DNA of 21,663 bases. Origin: a virus. Both the position numbers and the translations under genes were made by a program. Positions 13,712 to 21,173 of this stretch are shown here, one piece after another. Below the pieces are notes generated by a model. That model saw only the letters and a program-made list of their open reading frames with translations, ran no database searches and was not told the origin of the DNA. The stretch lies in IMG/VR virus record IMGVR_UViG_3300006751_000169, positions 1-21,663 of that record, one strand, 5' to 3'. Within the stretch, counting starts at the first letter, position 1; each line of letters begins with the position of its first letter.

Positions 13712-14335
13712 TTATTTTATATAACTATCTCTATAACCATAGGGTGGTAGAGGTCTTGCATTACAAGCTATAGAATATCTCGGTTTTGGACCTAAATTCT
13801 TAGATATCTTATGATACATAGAAGAAGGAAAAACAATTAAAAGTTTATCTCTGGGTTCTATAGACCACGTGCTTGAGTTAAAGTGATTATATTCTGATAC
13901 CCCTAGATCATAATTATGACTACTCCAATTATTGTTATGAAATTCTATTTTAGAAGAGTTGTCATGACATTTATTATAATAGACAGCTGAGTACATATTA
14001 TTACAATGTTTGTGTCTTCCAGATTCTTCATTAAAACTACACCTAGTTGCCCATGAAGTTGTTATTTCAAACTCTGTTTTTTTATAACTCATAACTTCTT
14101 CATTGAATAAGTTAATTGAGTCTAATATTTTTGTTTTTAATGTAGTGAGGGGACTATATATATTTTTATTATTATATAAATACACATCCCTGCTCAGATA
14201 ACATTCTCGGTTGTCAGCAGGTTCATATTCTAACTTATGAAGAATAGATTCAATTTTATCTTGGTGTTCTTTAGATATATTTAATTCAAATAAACATATA
14301 GGTGATGCAAATAAAGGTATCACTTTCTGTGACAT
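13712..14335 (-). CDS. 2OG-Fe(II) oxygenase-like protein (PF13759/TIGR02466 type), 207 aa
   Basis: The start MSQKVIPLFASPICLFELNI is the typical opening of the 'putative 2OG-Fe(II) oxygenase' family ('...LFPTPV...'). TTSWATRCSFNEESGRHKHC (92-111) gives the first ligand region, with His108 and His110 (HxH), followed by the strand MYSAVYYNK. PRDKLLIVFPSSMYHKISKN (161-180) gives the distal His175, and Arg186 in PKPRYSIACNARP is the likely 2OG contact. The length is normal. The gene follows the glycine-rich tail protein by 27 nt without a clear SD (AGAAAG only) and precedes the 155-aa gene. It is probably the first member of the accessory cassette. The substrate is unknown. Confidence 0.82.
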   Translation of the reverse strand: MSQKVIPLFASPICLFELNISKEHQDKIESILHKLEYEPADNRECYLSRDVYLYNNKNIYSPLTTLKTKILDSINLFNEEVMSYKKTEFEITTSWATRCSFNEESGRHKHCNNMYSAVYYNKCHDNSSKIEFHNNNWSSHNYDLGVSEYNHFNSSTWSIEPRDKLLIVFPSSMYHKISKNLGPKPRYSIACNARPLPPYGYRDSYIK

Positions 14336-14362
14336 ATAGATCTTTCTACGAGTTAATAAGTA

Positions 14363-15286
14363 CTATTGAAACTTATATCTTATTCTAACAATTCCGCTAC
14401 CACCAGAACCACCTGTACTATTGTGAGGGCCAGATGTTCCGCCTCCACCGCCACCGCCAGTATTAGCTGTGCCAGGTTGATTAGTAGAACCACCACCGCC
14501 TGTTCCTCCAGGGGATGTTGGACCATTTGAGCCACCTCCGGCACCACCAGAATAAGAAGTGTTTGAACCTGTTATACCTGTTGTTGCTCCTGCGCCGCCT
14601 GTTCCTGCAGTACGATTATTTGGTGTTGGTTGTCCAGCTGCTATAGCGCCTCCGCCACCTCCACCGGATCCATCTCCGTCAGAGCCTGCTCCTGCGCCGC
14701 CGTTTGTTCCTTGTGCTGGTGATACGGGTGGACTGTTTCCACTTCCGCCTCCAGTTTGTCCGCCGAATCCTCCGCCAGATCCGCCACCGGATCCTCCGGG
14801 TTGTCCAGCTTTTGGACTGTTATTAAAATATCCGCCTCCGCCTCCGCCGGCAGAGTCTATACTTAAAGCACTAGAACCTGATCCATTTCCAGCACTAGAA
14901 GGACCTCCGTTTCCAACGCTAATTGGATAAGATCCAGGACTTGCTGAAAGTGTAACTGCTGCTGCAGGGCTAGCTCCTAAAGGAGAAGCCGTATAACCAC
15001 TAGTTGTACCTGGAGATTCTCTGTAACCTCCGGCTCCGCCAGCTCCACCGTGACGACCTGCGCCACCGGCTCCACCAGCTACTACTATATAGTCAGCTGC
15101 TTCTGATCCGTCAGCATTGCCGACAGCTGAAACAGTAAAAGTTCCTGGTCCTGTAAATGTATGAATTCTGTAATCGCCGTCTGTTGTTTCTGTTCCACCT
15201 GAAGCTGTTATAAATTTTGCTGAAGGTCCATTATCTTTCCCGAAGCCTCTTGCGGATGCTGCTCCTCTTGTTCCTAATAAAGGCAT
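14363..15286 (-). CDS. Glycine-rich tail/appendage protein, 307 aa
   Basis: After a ~20-residue leader, residues ~23-70 form a beta domain (AKFITASGGTETTDGDYRIH ... TGPGTFTVSAVGN ... DYIVVAGG). Residues ~70-295 are extremely Gly/Ser/Ala/Thr-rich with runs of up to seven Gly, and the C-terminus is GGSGGSGIVRIRYKFQ. This N-terminus / glycine core / 'GIVRIRY' end arrangement is typical of glycine-rich phage tail proteins (Gly_rich_2-like). It may be a polyglycine-helix sandwich at the distal tail, in the manner of gp38-like receptor-binding adhesins; that analogy is inference. SD AGGAGGA lies before ATG 15286. Base composition is much more GC-rich than the neighbours because of Gly codons, so this alone does not show transfer. 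Confidence 0.78.
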   Translation of the reverse strand: MPLLGTRGAASARGFGKDNGPSAKFITASGGTETTDGDYRIHTFTGPGTFTVSAVGNADGSEAADYIVVAGGAGGAGRHGGAGGAGGYRESPGTTSGYTASPLGASPAAAVTLSASPGSYPISVGNGGPSSAGNGSGSSALSIDSAGGGGGGYFNNSPKAGQPGGSGGGSGGGFGGQTGGGSGNSPPVSPAQGTNGGAGAGSDGDGSGGGGGGAIAAGQPTPNNRTAGTGGAGATTGITGSNTSYSGGAGGGSNGPTSPGGTGGGGSTNQPGTANTGGGGGGGTSGPHNSTGGSGGSGIVRIRYKFQ

Positions 15287-15306
15287 ATTATTCTTTCCTC
15301 CTTCTA

Positions 15307-16638
15307 TTATGCGTACTGTGTCATTGAAGCAAACACTGTGTAGGCTGATGCACCTGTTTTAATAACAGTATACACGTACGAATCAACTGAACTCGCATTT
15401 CCTTCACTTGGGGCTGCTCCACCTTGCCATTCTGTTGTAACACCTGATGTAGTTCCATCTACTTGAACAACAGTATTTCTGTATTCAGAACTACCTATAG
15501 TTACTAGATGACAAAGAGTTAAAGATTCTCCCGTTGCCATAATAGTGTTCATTGTATTAGAACCATCACCTCTAAGATTAATTGTCCAATCTCCTGAAGC
15601 GTCTGATGTAAAATACCAAACGGCTTGAGTTGTTGCATCATAGTTTATAGTTCCTGTAGCTGCAGTTGCATCTATAGTAACTTTTTCTGCAACAGATTCA
15701 ATTGCTCCTAATCCATCAATTGTGAATTTTCCATAGCCATTAGGGGCCATAGTCATAGCACCGTTAGCTGCGTCTGTAATTGTAAATGTTCCAGAGTTTG
15801 TACCACTATTTGTACTTAAAACTAAGTCAGTAGTTCCACCCGTTGTAACCGTTAAAGTTCCAGCGCCATTAGAAGTTAAAACTGCTGCTGCTGCCGCATC
15901 TCCAACTTTAACCGTATCTGCTCCTAAAACAACATCTCCTGTTCCTGCAGGGGTGATATTAATATCAATATTACTATCACTACTTCCTGTAGATGAAAGA
16001 GTTGGGCCATTTCCGCTAGCTCCCGCGGCTACTGTAAATTCGTTTTCCGCTGAACCTGTCGCGGTTATTTTTATTAATTCATTTCCATTAGTATCTAAAA
16101 TAGATGTTCCAATAGCTGGTGAAGTTAAAGTTTTGTTTGTTAAAGTCTGTGTTCCTGTAAGAGTTACATCTCCAGCTGTAGTTGAAAAACCAGTATCGAC
16201 AACACTAGGATTACTTCCTGCACCATCAATATAAATAATTTTCCATCCTTTATCTGTAGTGGAATAAGTTACTGTACCACCTGATCCAGTAGCTGTTTTA
16301 AGCTGAACTGTATAGGCTCCACTTGTACTATTTTTAATTAAGTAAAAGTTCTCAACATCATTAGGAAAAGTTACAATTTTAGCTCCTGTAATTGCTTGAG
16401 GAGATTCAGCGCCTAAAATAATTATTCTTGTAGCTAAAGTTGCTCCTGTTGAGCCATCTGATACAGCTAAAGCTGTTGTATTAGCTCCTCCGCCTGCAGC
16501 ATTTAGAGTTTGTACGGCATAACCGCCTGCTATTTGTTCTATGATATTTAAATTTGTATTAGTCTTTGTTCCCCATGTACCGGCGTTTTCACCAGTTGCC
16601 ATTAATTCGACGCCGAGAGGTGTATATGTTGATGCCAT
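15307..16638 (-). CDS. Tail fibre-like protein, 443 aa
   Basis: The N-terminus MASTYTPLGVELMATGENAG continuing TWGTKTNTNLNIIEQI is a short module common to fibre-like proteins of marine phages and is presumably the virion attachment part. The rest is Thr/Ser/Gly/Ala-rich, beta-strand rich and low in charge (LTGTQTLTNKTLTSPAIGTS; TGDVVLGADTVKVGD), as in trimeric fibres. The C-terminal ~100 residues (LTLCHLVTIGSSEYRNTVVQ to FASMTQYA) look like a globular cap. SD AGGAG lies 8 nt before ATG 16638. A promoter-like sequence lies upstream (16663-16691). It is the probable host-contact component together with the downstream glycine-rich protein. Confidence 0.75.
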   Translation of the reverse strand: MASTYTPLGVELMATGENAGTWGTKTNTNLNIIEQIAGGYAVQTLNAAGGGANTTALAVSDGSTGATLATRIIILGAESPQAITGAKIVTFPNDVENFYLIKNSTSGAYTVQLKTATGSGGTVTYSTTDKGWKIIYIDGAGSNPSVVDTGFSTTAGDVTLTGTQTLTNKTLTSPAIGTSILDTNGNELIKITATGSAENEFTVAAGASGNGPTLSSTGSSDSNIDINITPAGTGDVVLGADTVKVGDAAAAAVLTSNGAGTLTVTTGGTTDLVLSTNSGTNSGTFTITDAANGAMTMAPNGYGKFTIDGLGAIESVAEKVTIDATAATGTINYDATTQAVWYFTSDASGDWTINLRGDGSNTMNTIMATGESLTLCHLVTIGSSEYRNTVVQVDGTTSGVTTEWQGGAAPSEGNASSVDSYVYTVIKTGASAYTVFASMTQYA

Positions 16639-16662
16639 TATTTAATCTCCTAATTATTGTTA

Positions 16663-16691
16663 TTAATATTATGTTTTGAAAAACAAGTCAA
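16663..16691 (-). promoter_or_regulatory. Promoter-like sequence before the fibre gene
   Basis: On the minus strand, TTGACT (16691-16686) is followed after 17 bases by TATTAA (16668-16663), 5/6 and 4/6 consensus matches, in the 58-base spacer after the 426-aa gene. The predicted start (about 16656) leaves an untranslated leader of about 18 bases containing the SD AGGAG. It would allow separate expression of the fibre and glycine-rich genes. Confidence 0.4.
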
Positions 16692-16696
16692 CCTAT

Positions 16697-17977
16697 TTAT
16701 CCAGCATGTGTTTTCTCAGTATATGTAGCACTGTCATCATAATCTTTATCTGTGTAATTTCCACTAGTATTATAAACTAATTCTCTGTAATATAAAGGTG
16801 AAAGTTCACCTACTGAAACAGTTGCTGAAACTCCTGTTAATCCCATTACATCATTAGGGGCTATTGCTCCTATAGAAGCATTTAAAGAAGATGGCGCTGT
16901 TAAACCAACAGTCATTTGGTCTAATGAAATAGAGCCTACAGAAACAGTCGACCCTAATCCAGATGGTTGAACTATTTGTTCTTCGGTAACAGTAATATCA
17001 CCAATAGAAGCAGTTACTGAAACTCCTGTTAATCCCATTACATCCGCAGGATCAATAGCACCTACTGCAGATGTTGATCCAACTCCAGTTAATGGTACTC
17101 CTATTTCATAACCCAATGCGCCAACAGAAGAAGTTGCTGCTATTCCTGATATTGGTTCCGTACTTGCACCGTATGCTAAACCTGGTGTTCCTACTGATGA
17201 TGTAATACTTTGACCACTTAATCCAACAGACATTTCAGTTGGAGATATTGCTCCAACACTTGTAGTTGATACTCCACTAGAGCTAACATCAACAATAACT
17301 GTCATTGCAGATTCACCCCAGTTTTCATAACCCCAAGGATCTCTGCCCCAACCTTGCTCGTTGTATGCTGATACTTCTCCGATAGAAGTTGCTAAACCAA
17401 GTCCACTTAAAGTAATAACTGGTTCATGGGTATCGCCCCATGGCTCAAGGCCCCAGTTATCTCTACCCCAACCAGCATTAGCACTAACTTCTGTTAACGC
17501 TCCAACAGATGTTGTAGCTATTCCAGCTGTATTAATATGAACTATAATTTCTGTAACGGGTGTGCCTAAAGAAGATGTTAAACCGGATGGTGCTGTAAGA
17601 ATTTGTAAAAGTTCAACTTCAGCTGAACCAAGTGAAGATGTTAAACCTAATCCAGATAATGCAACGGAATAAGTTACTCCCCATCCCGCATTACCATATG
17701 TAGTTCTGCCCCAACCTTCTTCATTGAAAGCTGTTAAAGAACCTATTGAAGATGTTAAACCGGAAGGTGCTGTTAAACTTATATCAAGTGCACTCTCACC
17801 CCAGTTTTCAAATCCCCATGTGTCCGAACCCCAACCTTGTTCTGGAAAGGCTTCTACTGATCCAATGGATGAAGTTAAAGATGATGGTGCTGTTAATGAT
17901 TGTGCAACAGTATTAGATTGCCAGGTGTTCTGTCCCCAGGCTACTGAAGGACTATCACCACCCCAAATTGATGCCAT
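16697..17977 (-). CDS. Repetitive GWG/bead-repeat tail appendage protein, 426 aa
   Basis: The protein is built almost entirely of repeats. About 14 units carry the core [S/T/A]-S/T-[I/L/V]-G preceded by 'LTAPSGL' or 'LTGVS'. In the C-terminal half (about 236-390) they recur every 20-23 residues. In the N-terminal half, Trp-rich inserts GWGSDTWGFENWGE, GWGRTTYGNAGWG, GWGRDNWGLEPWG and GWGRDPWGYENWGE separate the units. The start MASIWGGDSPSVAWGQNTW also has this style. Such proteins occur in marine phage structural operons; a beta-solenoid or bead-string appendage is inferred. The SD is inside a hairpin that spans the upstream stop and this start. The C-terminal ~30 residues are Tyr/Asp-rich and unlike the repeats. 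Confidence 0.75.
   Translation of the reverse strand: MASIWGGDSPSVAWGQNTWQSNTVAQSLTAPSSLTSSIGSVEAFPEQGWGSDTWGFENWGESALDISLTAPSGLTSSIGSLTAFNEEGWGRTTYGNAGWGVTYSVALSGLGLTSSLGSAEVELLQILTAPSGLTSSLGTPVTEIIVHINTAGIATTSVGALTEVSANAGWGRDNWGLEPWGDTHEPVITLSGLGLATSIGEVSAYNEQGWGRDPWGYENWGESAMTVIVDVSSSGVSTTSVGAISPTEMSVGLSGQSITSSVGTPGLAYGASTEPISGIAATSSVGALGYEIGVPLTGVGSTSAVGAIDPADVMGLTGVSVTASIGDITVTEEQIVQPSGLGSTVSVGSISLDQMTVGLTAPSSLNASIGAIAPNDVMGLTGVSATVSVGELSPLYYRELVYNTSGNYTDKDYDDSATYTEKTHAG
16826..17044 (-). repeat. 27-bp exact direct repeat inside the 426-aa gene
   Basis: An identical 27-base sequence occurs at 16826-16852 and 17018-17044 (192 bases apart), encoding the DVMGLTGVS part of two bead units. 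Identity at DNA level in an otherwise diverged repeat family suggests recent unit duplication or recombination between units. Confidence 0.75.
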
Positions 17978-17994
17978 AAGGAGTTCCTCCTTAT
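17976..17994 (-). promoter_or_regulatory. Stop/start-spanning hairpin that can sequester the SD
   Basis: The minus-strand sequence ATAAGGAGGAACTCCTTAT is a perfect 8-bp stem (ATAAGGAG/CTCCTTAT) with a GAA loop. The 5' arm contains the TAA stop of the upstream gene and most of the SD AAGGAGG. The 3' arm contains the AT of the downstream ATG. A ribosome finishing the 146-aa gene would open it, giving translational coupling. The structure is read directly; the mechanism is inference. Confidence 0.55.
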
Positions 17995-18431
17995 GCTATC
18001 CGGATTATCGCTGTAGTTGCTGCTGCTGCAGGAAACTGAATTGTAAAAGTTCCACTAGATACAGTTTTATCTCCACCAAAAGCTACTGCACAAACCGATC
18101 CGTCCGTGGCATGTGAATCATTAAAGATTAAACATCCGTTAGCGGTAAATGAAGCTGATGACCAAGATATATCTGCAAAATCACAAACTGCTGTTGATGA
18201 ATCTAATGTTGGTGTAACACTTGTTAGAGCTTGTCCTTTAGCAGAATAAGAAGTTCCTGAAGTGTTTGTTATTTCTTCAGAAGATGTGTACGCAGTGGTA
18301 CTCGCTCCTAAAGTTGCTGAACTTGTGTATAAAGCTAAATTAAAAGTGTTTCCTGTAGAAGCTGTGAAGTTATGTTCTGCTTCTAGTATTTCTTGTTTAA
18401 AGCTATTACAAATTGCCGATGTTATTGCCAT
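17991..18431 (-). CDS. Small virion protein, 146 aa
   Basis: This 146-aa protein begins MAITSAICNSFKQEILEAEH. It then has FNLALYTSSATLGASTTAYT and GTFTIQFPAAAATTAIIRIA at the end. The pattern (short helix, then Ser/Thr/Ala-rich beta strands and a hydrophobic C-terminal strand) is that of small structural proteins I have seen in this place in marine phages, without an established function. A tail or capsid accessory protein is likely. It lies between the second adaptor-like gene and the bead-repeat protein. SD AGGAGATAAACATTATG is strong. Its stop is embedded in the hairpin that controls access to the next start. Confidence 0.7.
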   Translation of the reverse strand: MAITSAICNSFKQEILEAEHNFTASTGNTFNLALYTSSATLGASTTAYTSSEEITNTSGTSYSAKGQALTSVTPTLDSSTAVCDFADISWSSASFTANGCLIFNDSHATDGSVCAVAFGGDKTVSSGTFTIQFPAAAATTAIIRIA

Positions 18432-18447
18432 AATGTTTATCTCCTAA

Positions 18448-19179
18448 TTACTGAGGCGGCGACTCGATTGGTATACGGATAGTACCGTCTGTATAATCAT
18501 CTCGTCTTCGTCTCCCAATTTGCATTGCTGCAAACTTTTGTAGTTCTTGTTTATACTTTCCGTCGTATAATGTCAACATATCAGTTGGACCTTTTAAATA
18601 AGAATATGCCTCCGACAAACAGCAATATAATAGTCCTTGGGGAAAGTATCTGCTGACATAAGTCCCAGAAGTTTGGTCCTCCAAACCAGGTGGTATCTTG
18701 TTATAATGAATAATATATTGATAATTAGCGTCTGGTGTAGGAGCTATATAAATACCTCCTGAAGTACTAGAAGTAGTTCCAGTTGCTCCTCCGAACATAG
18801 AATAGTATTTAGGTAATCCTGTGGTATCTTGACCTGTTTGAGATCCTTCGTCTCCGGTTAATTCCCCTACATATTCTTGTATGAAAGTTTGATCTCGTCT
18901 TTCCAAATATGTGCCTTGGCCAGTGCTTGCACTCGTAGAAGGAAATACTTGAATAGCTCTTACAAATAAACATCCAGCTGGCATATTTATTGAATTAGTA
19001 TCAGTTGCAAATTGTGCTTGAGCTTGTTTTCTATCAGAATCCATCGGAAGATCATAAGCAATTCTATATTCTGCATTTTCTATAATTCTACCTAGAATAG
19101 CACCAGTAAAAACATTACTATCTACTTCAGTGTAATTTCTAATGTCAGTTTCTAAATCTGAAAGTGTATATGCAGCCAT
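18448..19179 (-). CDS. Adaptor-like head-tail connector (SU10-adaptor type), 243 aa
   Basis: The N-terminal helix TLSDLETDIRNYTEVDSNVF and the following RIIENAEYRIAYDLPMDSDR suit the helical base of phage adaptors. The middle is a beta sandwich with a GT/ST-rich loop (SMFGGATGTTSSTSGG). The C-terminal helical part is FPQGLLYCCLSEAYSYLKGP, then TLYDGKYKQELQKF and an Arg-rich end (RRRRDD). This resembles the SU10-type adaptor family, whose members form the ring between portal and tail nozzle. Family assignment is by pattern memory. It is 6 nt from the upstream gene and coupled by a GAGG SD. Together with the 250-aa protein it may form two stacked rings. Confidence 0.65.
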   Translation of the reverse strand: MAAYTLSDLETDIRNYTEVDSNVFTGAILGRIIENAEYRIAYDLPMDSDRKQAQAQFATDTNSINMPAGCLFVRAIQVFPSTSASTGQGTYLERRDQTFIQEYVGELTGDEGSQTGQDTTGLPKYYSMFGGATGTTSSTSGGIYIAPTPDANYQYIIHYNKIPPGLEDQTSGTYVSRYFPQGLLYCCLSEAYSYLKGPTDMLTLYDGKYKQELQKFAAMQIGRRRRDDYTDGTIRIPIESPPQ

Positions 19180-19184
19180 AATAG

Positions 19185-20027
19185 TTAACCTCTATCATTA
19201 ACGGGTCCAATTGTACACTGAAAACCGCCTCCTGTTGCTGTACTTGTAGCATTAGATACTAAAGGAACTGTTAATGAATTATATAATGTTTCTGTTTGTG
19301 ATGTTTTAGGACCTACTATTACTGTTGTTGAAACTGCTGTTGCTAAATAAGATCCGTATACTTTTGCGCCAGAAGAATGTGCATTAGCTGGTGTGTCTGA
19401 TAAAGTGTTTCCTCTATAAGGCGCAGCTGTTCCACGTGTGCATCCTGTTAGAGTATGTGTAGACCTACCTGTATATTGAATTGTTTCATTTTGGTAAGTA
19501 CCCACTAATAAAGGATTAGTAATATTTCCTGCTGTTAAATCAGCTTCTGTCCAAACTTTTTCTATAACAATATATCCAGCTGTTGGAAATTCAGATCCAT
19601 CAGTTAAAACAATTGATGTAGCAGAATCAGTTAGGTCTCCATTTAATGTTGTAGATAATTCTAAAGTTGAAATTGCAACTCCACCTACCAGTTGTGAAAT
19701 ATCACTAAATCTTACATACGATGTGCCCGCATTTAAACCATTGTTTGGAAATGAAACACTTAAGGTTCCAGAAGCAGCGGTTGTTGTAAATGGATTATTT
19801 GGTAAAATATCTTGAACTGGGAATTCGACTCGAGCTGGTTTTGCATGTTGTAAGGCTTGAGGATCAGCGCCCACGGGCCTTGGATCTATTTGTGGTTGCT
19901 TAGGTTCGTATTCAGATGTATGGACCCAAAGACCATTCCATTCTTGAACCATTTCGTTATAAGGAAATGCCGCACCAGAACGGTCCGAAAGCATTAATGC
20001 ATTTCTACCTTTTGCAAATCGTGCCAT
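19185..20027 (-). CDS. Virion protein with a repeated beta module, 280 aa
   Basis: The N-terminus MARFAKGRNALMLSDRSGAA, then NEMVQEWNGLWVHTSEYEPK, is an extended basic/aromatic segment. Residues ~133-224 hold a module (SIVLTDGSEFPTAGYIVIE ... QNETIQYTG ... LTGCTRGT ... HSSGAKV) also present in the nozzle protein. The C-terminal part is a Thr/Ser-rich beta region ending TIGPVNDRG. ATG at 20027 overlaps the stop of the upstream adaptor as TAATG, so production is linked to it. It may be a connector, a neck protein or a portal-proximal decoration. No enzymatic motif is seen, and I have no firm family name. Confidence 0.7.
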   Translation of the reverse strand: MARFAKGRNALMLSDRSGAAFPYNEMVQEWNGLWVHTSEYEPKQPQIDPRPVGADPQALQHAKPARVEFPVQDILPNNPFTTTAASGTLSVSFPNNGLNAGTSYVRFSDISQLVGGVAISTLELSTTLNGDLTDSATSIVLTDGSEFPTAGYIVIEKVWTEADLTAGNITNPLLVGTYQNETIQYTGRSTHTLTGCTRGTAAPYRGNTLSDTPANAHSSGAKVYGSYLATAVSTTVIVGPKTSQTETLYNSLTVPLVSNATSTATGGGFQCTIGPVNDRG

Positions 20028-20779
20028 TATATATTTGGATAATAAGTCTTAGGCGTGATGTACGCACTAGCTGATGATCCATCCTCCTGTAACGCTCTAG
20101 CTAATTCATCTTCATATAATAATTTCATTTCTTGAACTCTTTGTGGTGCAAATTTTTGAGCTAGATAATAAGATAAACCTGAAACCATTGCAGGTATAAA
20201 TCTATATGGTGCATCAGATGCATTGGTATAAGCTCCAACATCTTGTATTCGCGCCACATAATAAATATTAATATAATTACTTGCCGCTGTAGAATTAGCA
20301 GTTGGATAAATTGTGATAGTTGTTCTATCTATAAATCTTTGAATCCAAAATTGACTTGGAGTTCCCTCAACTAATTTATTTGAAAAAGCAGTGTATGTGT
20401 CTCTGCTGACTTTTGTTAAAGGTAAATCTGTTTGTGAAGTAGTATCATAGCCAGTTCTGTAAGAAGCTGACATAATATCGCTCATTCCATAAATACCGTT
20501 TGATGGTGTTGTAGTGGCACTTGTACCATCTGCGCTATTTCTGTAAAAAGCGTAACTCTGAGTTCCTTCGGAAAGGTCTATATTAGTATCTGCCACTTCC
20601 CAAAAATGTAGTCCTCTATTACCCCATTCTTGAAAAAGAATATTTAATGATCTTCTAGCACTTTTGATTTGATGTCCTGCAGTGCCTACTAGACCAAGTC
20701 TTTCGTATGCTTCAGCAATTACTTCATCAATTGAAAAAGTTCTATCAAATGTATACGAGCCTGATGTTGTATTTGCCAT
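20027..20779 (-). CDS. P22 gp4-like tail adaptor, 250 aa
   Basis: FSIDEVIAEAYERLGLVG (about 15-32) followed by QIKSARRSLNILFQEWGNRG (about 38-57) is the typical helical start of P22 gp4-like adaptor/head-completion proteins, which dock on the portal. A beta region with SFW/IQRF segments follows. The C-terminal helix-rich part reads FIPAMVSGLSYYLAQKFAPQ, then EMKLLYEDELARALQEDGSS. The tail ends ITPKTYYPNI. The length fits the gp4/gp11-like class (about 160-250 aa). SD GAGG overlaps the TAG of the upstream gene, and the end overlaps the next start. It would be assembled as a dodecameric ring under the portal (known for the family; inferred here). Confidence 0.72.
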   Translation of the reverse strand: MANTTSGSYTFDRTFSIDEVIAEAYERLGLVGTAGHQIKSARRSLNILFQEWGNRGLHFWEVADTNIDLSEGTQSYAFYRNSADGTSATTTPSNGIYGMSDIMSASYRTGYDTTSQTDLPLTKVSRDTYTAFSNKLVEGTPSQFWIQRFIDRTTITIYPTANSTAASNYINIYYVARIQDVGAYTNASDAPYRFIPAMVSGLSYYLAQKFAPQRVQEMKLLYEDELARALQEDGSSASAYITPKTYYPNI

Positions 20780-20790
20780 CGGCTATTCCT

Positions 20791-21120
20791 CTAAAATGTT
20801 CCGACTATGTATAAAAAGTCTACGTTAGTTACATCGGCATATATTCCAGTGTCAGCATAAATACCAGCTCCTGGTAATTTAAACTCCTGAACTGCGTCAG
20901 CGGCTGCACCAAACTTACCATGAAAAATTAATTGAGCAGCAGTTGCACCACTACCTATTTCATTATAAAGTTTAATTTCACCGTTAGCTGCACTCGACAT
21001 TGCATACACAGTCATAATATTTGCTTTAGTAATATTAGCTGCTGAACCACCTACTAATGCCTGTACTTGTCCATCTGCTGTAAGCACGACCGATTGTCTA
21101 ACTTTTGATGTTATTGACAT
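20791..21120 (-). CDS. Small virion protein, 109 aa
   Basis: This 109-aa protein begins MSITSKVRQSVVLTADGQVQ, with strands ITKANIMTVYAMSSA, GEIKLYNEI, AAQLIFHGKF and VDFLYIVGTF. It is a small beta-rich fold, rich in Ala/Gly/Ile, without Cys or charged clusters. It looks like a capsid- or neck-associated protein. SD AAGGAG lies directly behind the terminator hairpin, so the gene is the first beyond the terminator and depends on read-through or on an upstream signal that I cannot see. It is 11 nt upstream of the 250-aa adaptor. No known domain is recognised. Confidence 0.68.
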   Translation of the reverse strand: MSITSKVRQSVVLTADGQVQALVGGSAANITKANIMTVYAMSSAANGEIKLYNEIGSGATAAQLIFHGKFGAAADAVQEFKLPGAGIYADTGIYADVTNVDFLYIVGTF

Positions 21121-21137
21121 AATTTTTATCTCCTTAA

Positions 21138-21161
21138 AAAGTGCTCCCGAAGGAGCACTTT
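21138..21161 (-). terminator. Intrinsic terminator with UUCG tetraloop
   Basis: Perfect 10-bp stem (AAAGTGCTCC with GGAGCACTTT) and TTCG loop on the minus strand, continued by a run of five T (21140-21136). The hairpin lies 13 nt after the stop of the 152-aa gene and just before the SD of the next gene. It probably gives partial termination, reducing downstream expression relative to the gene before it. Confidence 0.75.
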
Positions 21162-21173
21162 AATTATTAGTTA

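Noticed and set aside
14559-14930. Plus-strand Pro-rich frame opposite the glycine-rich gene
   Set aside because: Pro runs arise automatically as the complement of Gly codons (GGN/NCC), so this is a shadow of the minus-strand gene.
14363-15286. Glycine-rich gene as a recently transferred, GC-rich island
   Set aside because: The higher GC is explained by Gly codons, and SD, spacing and orientation match the neighbours.
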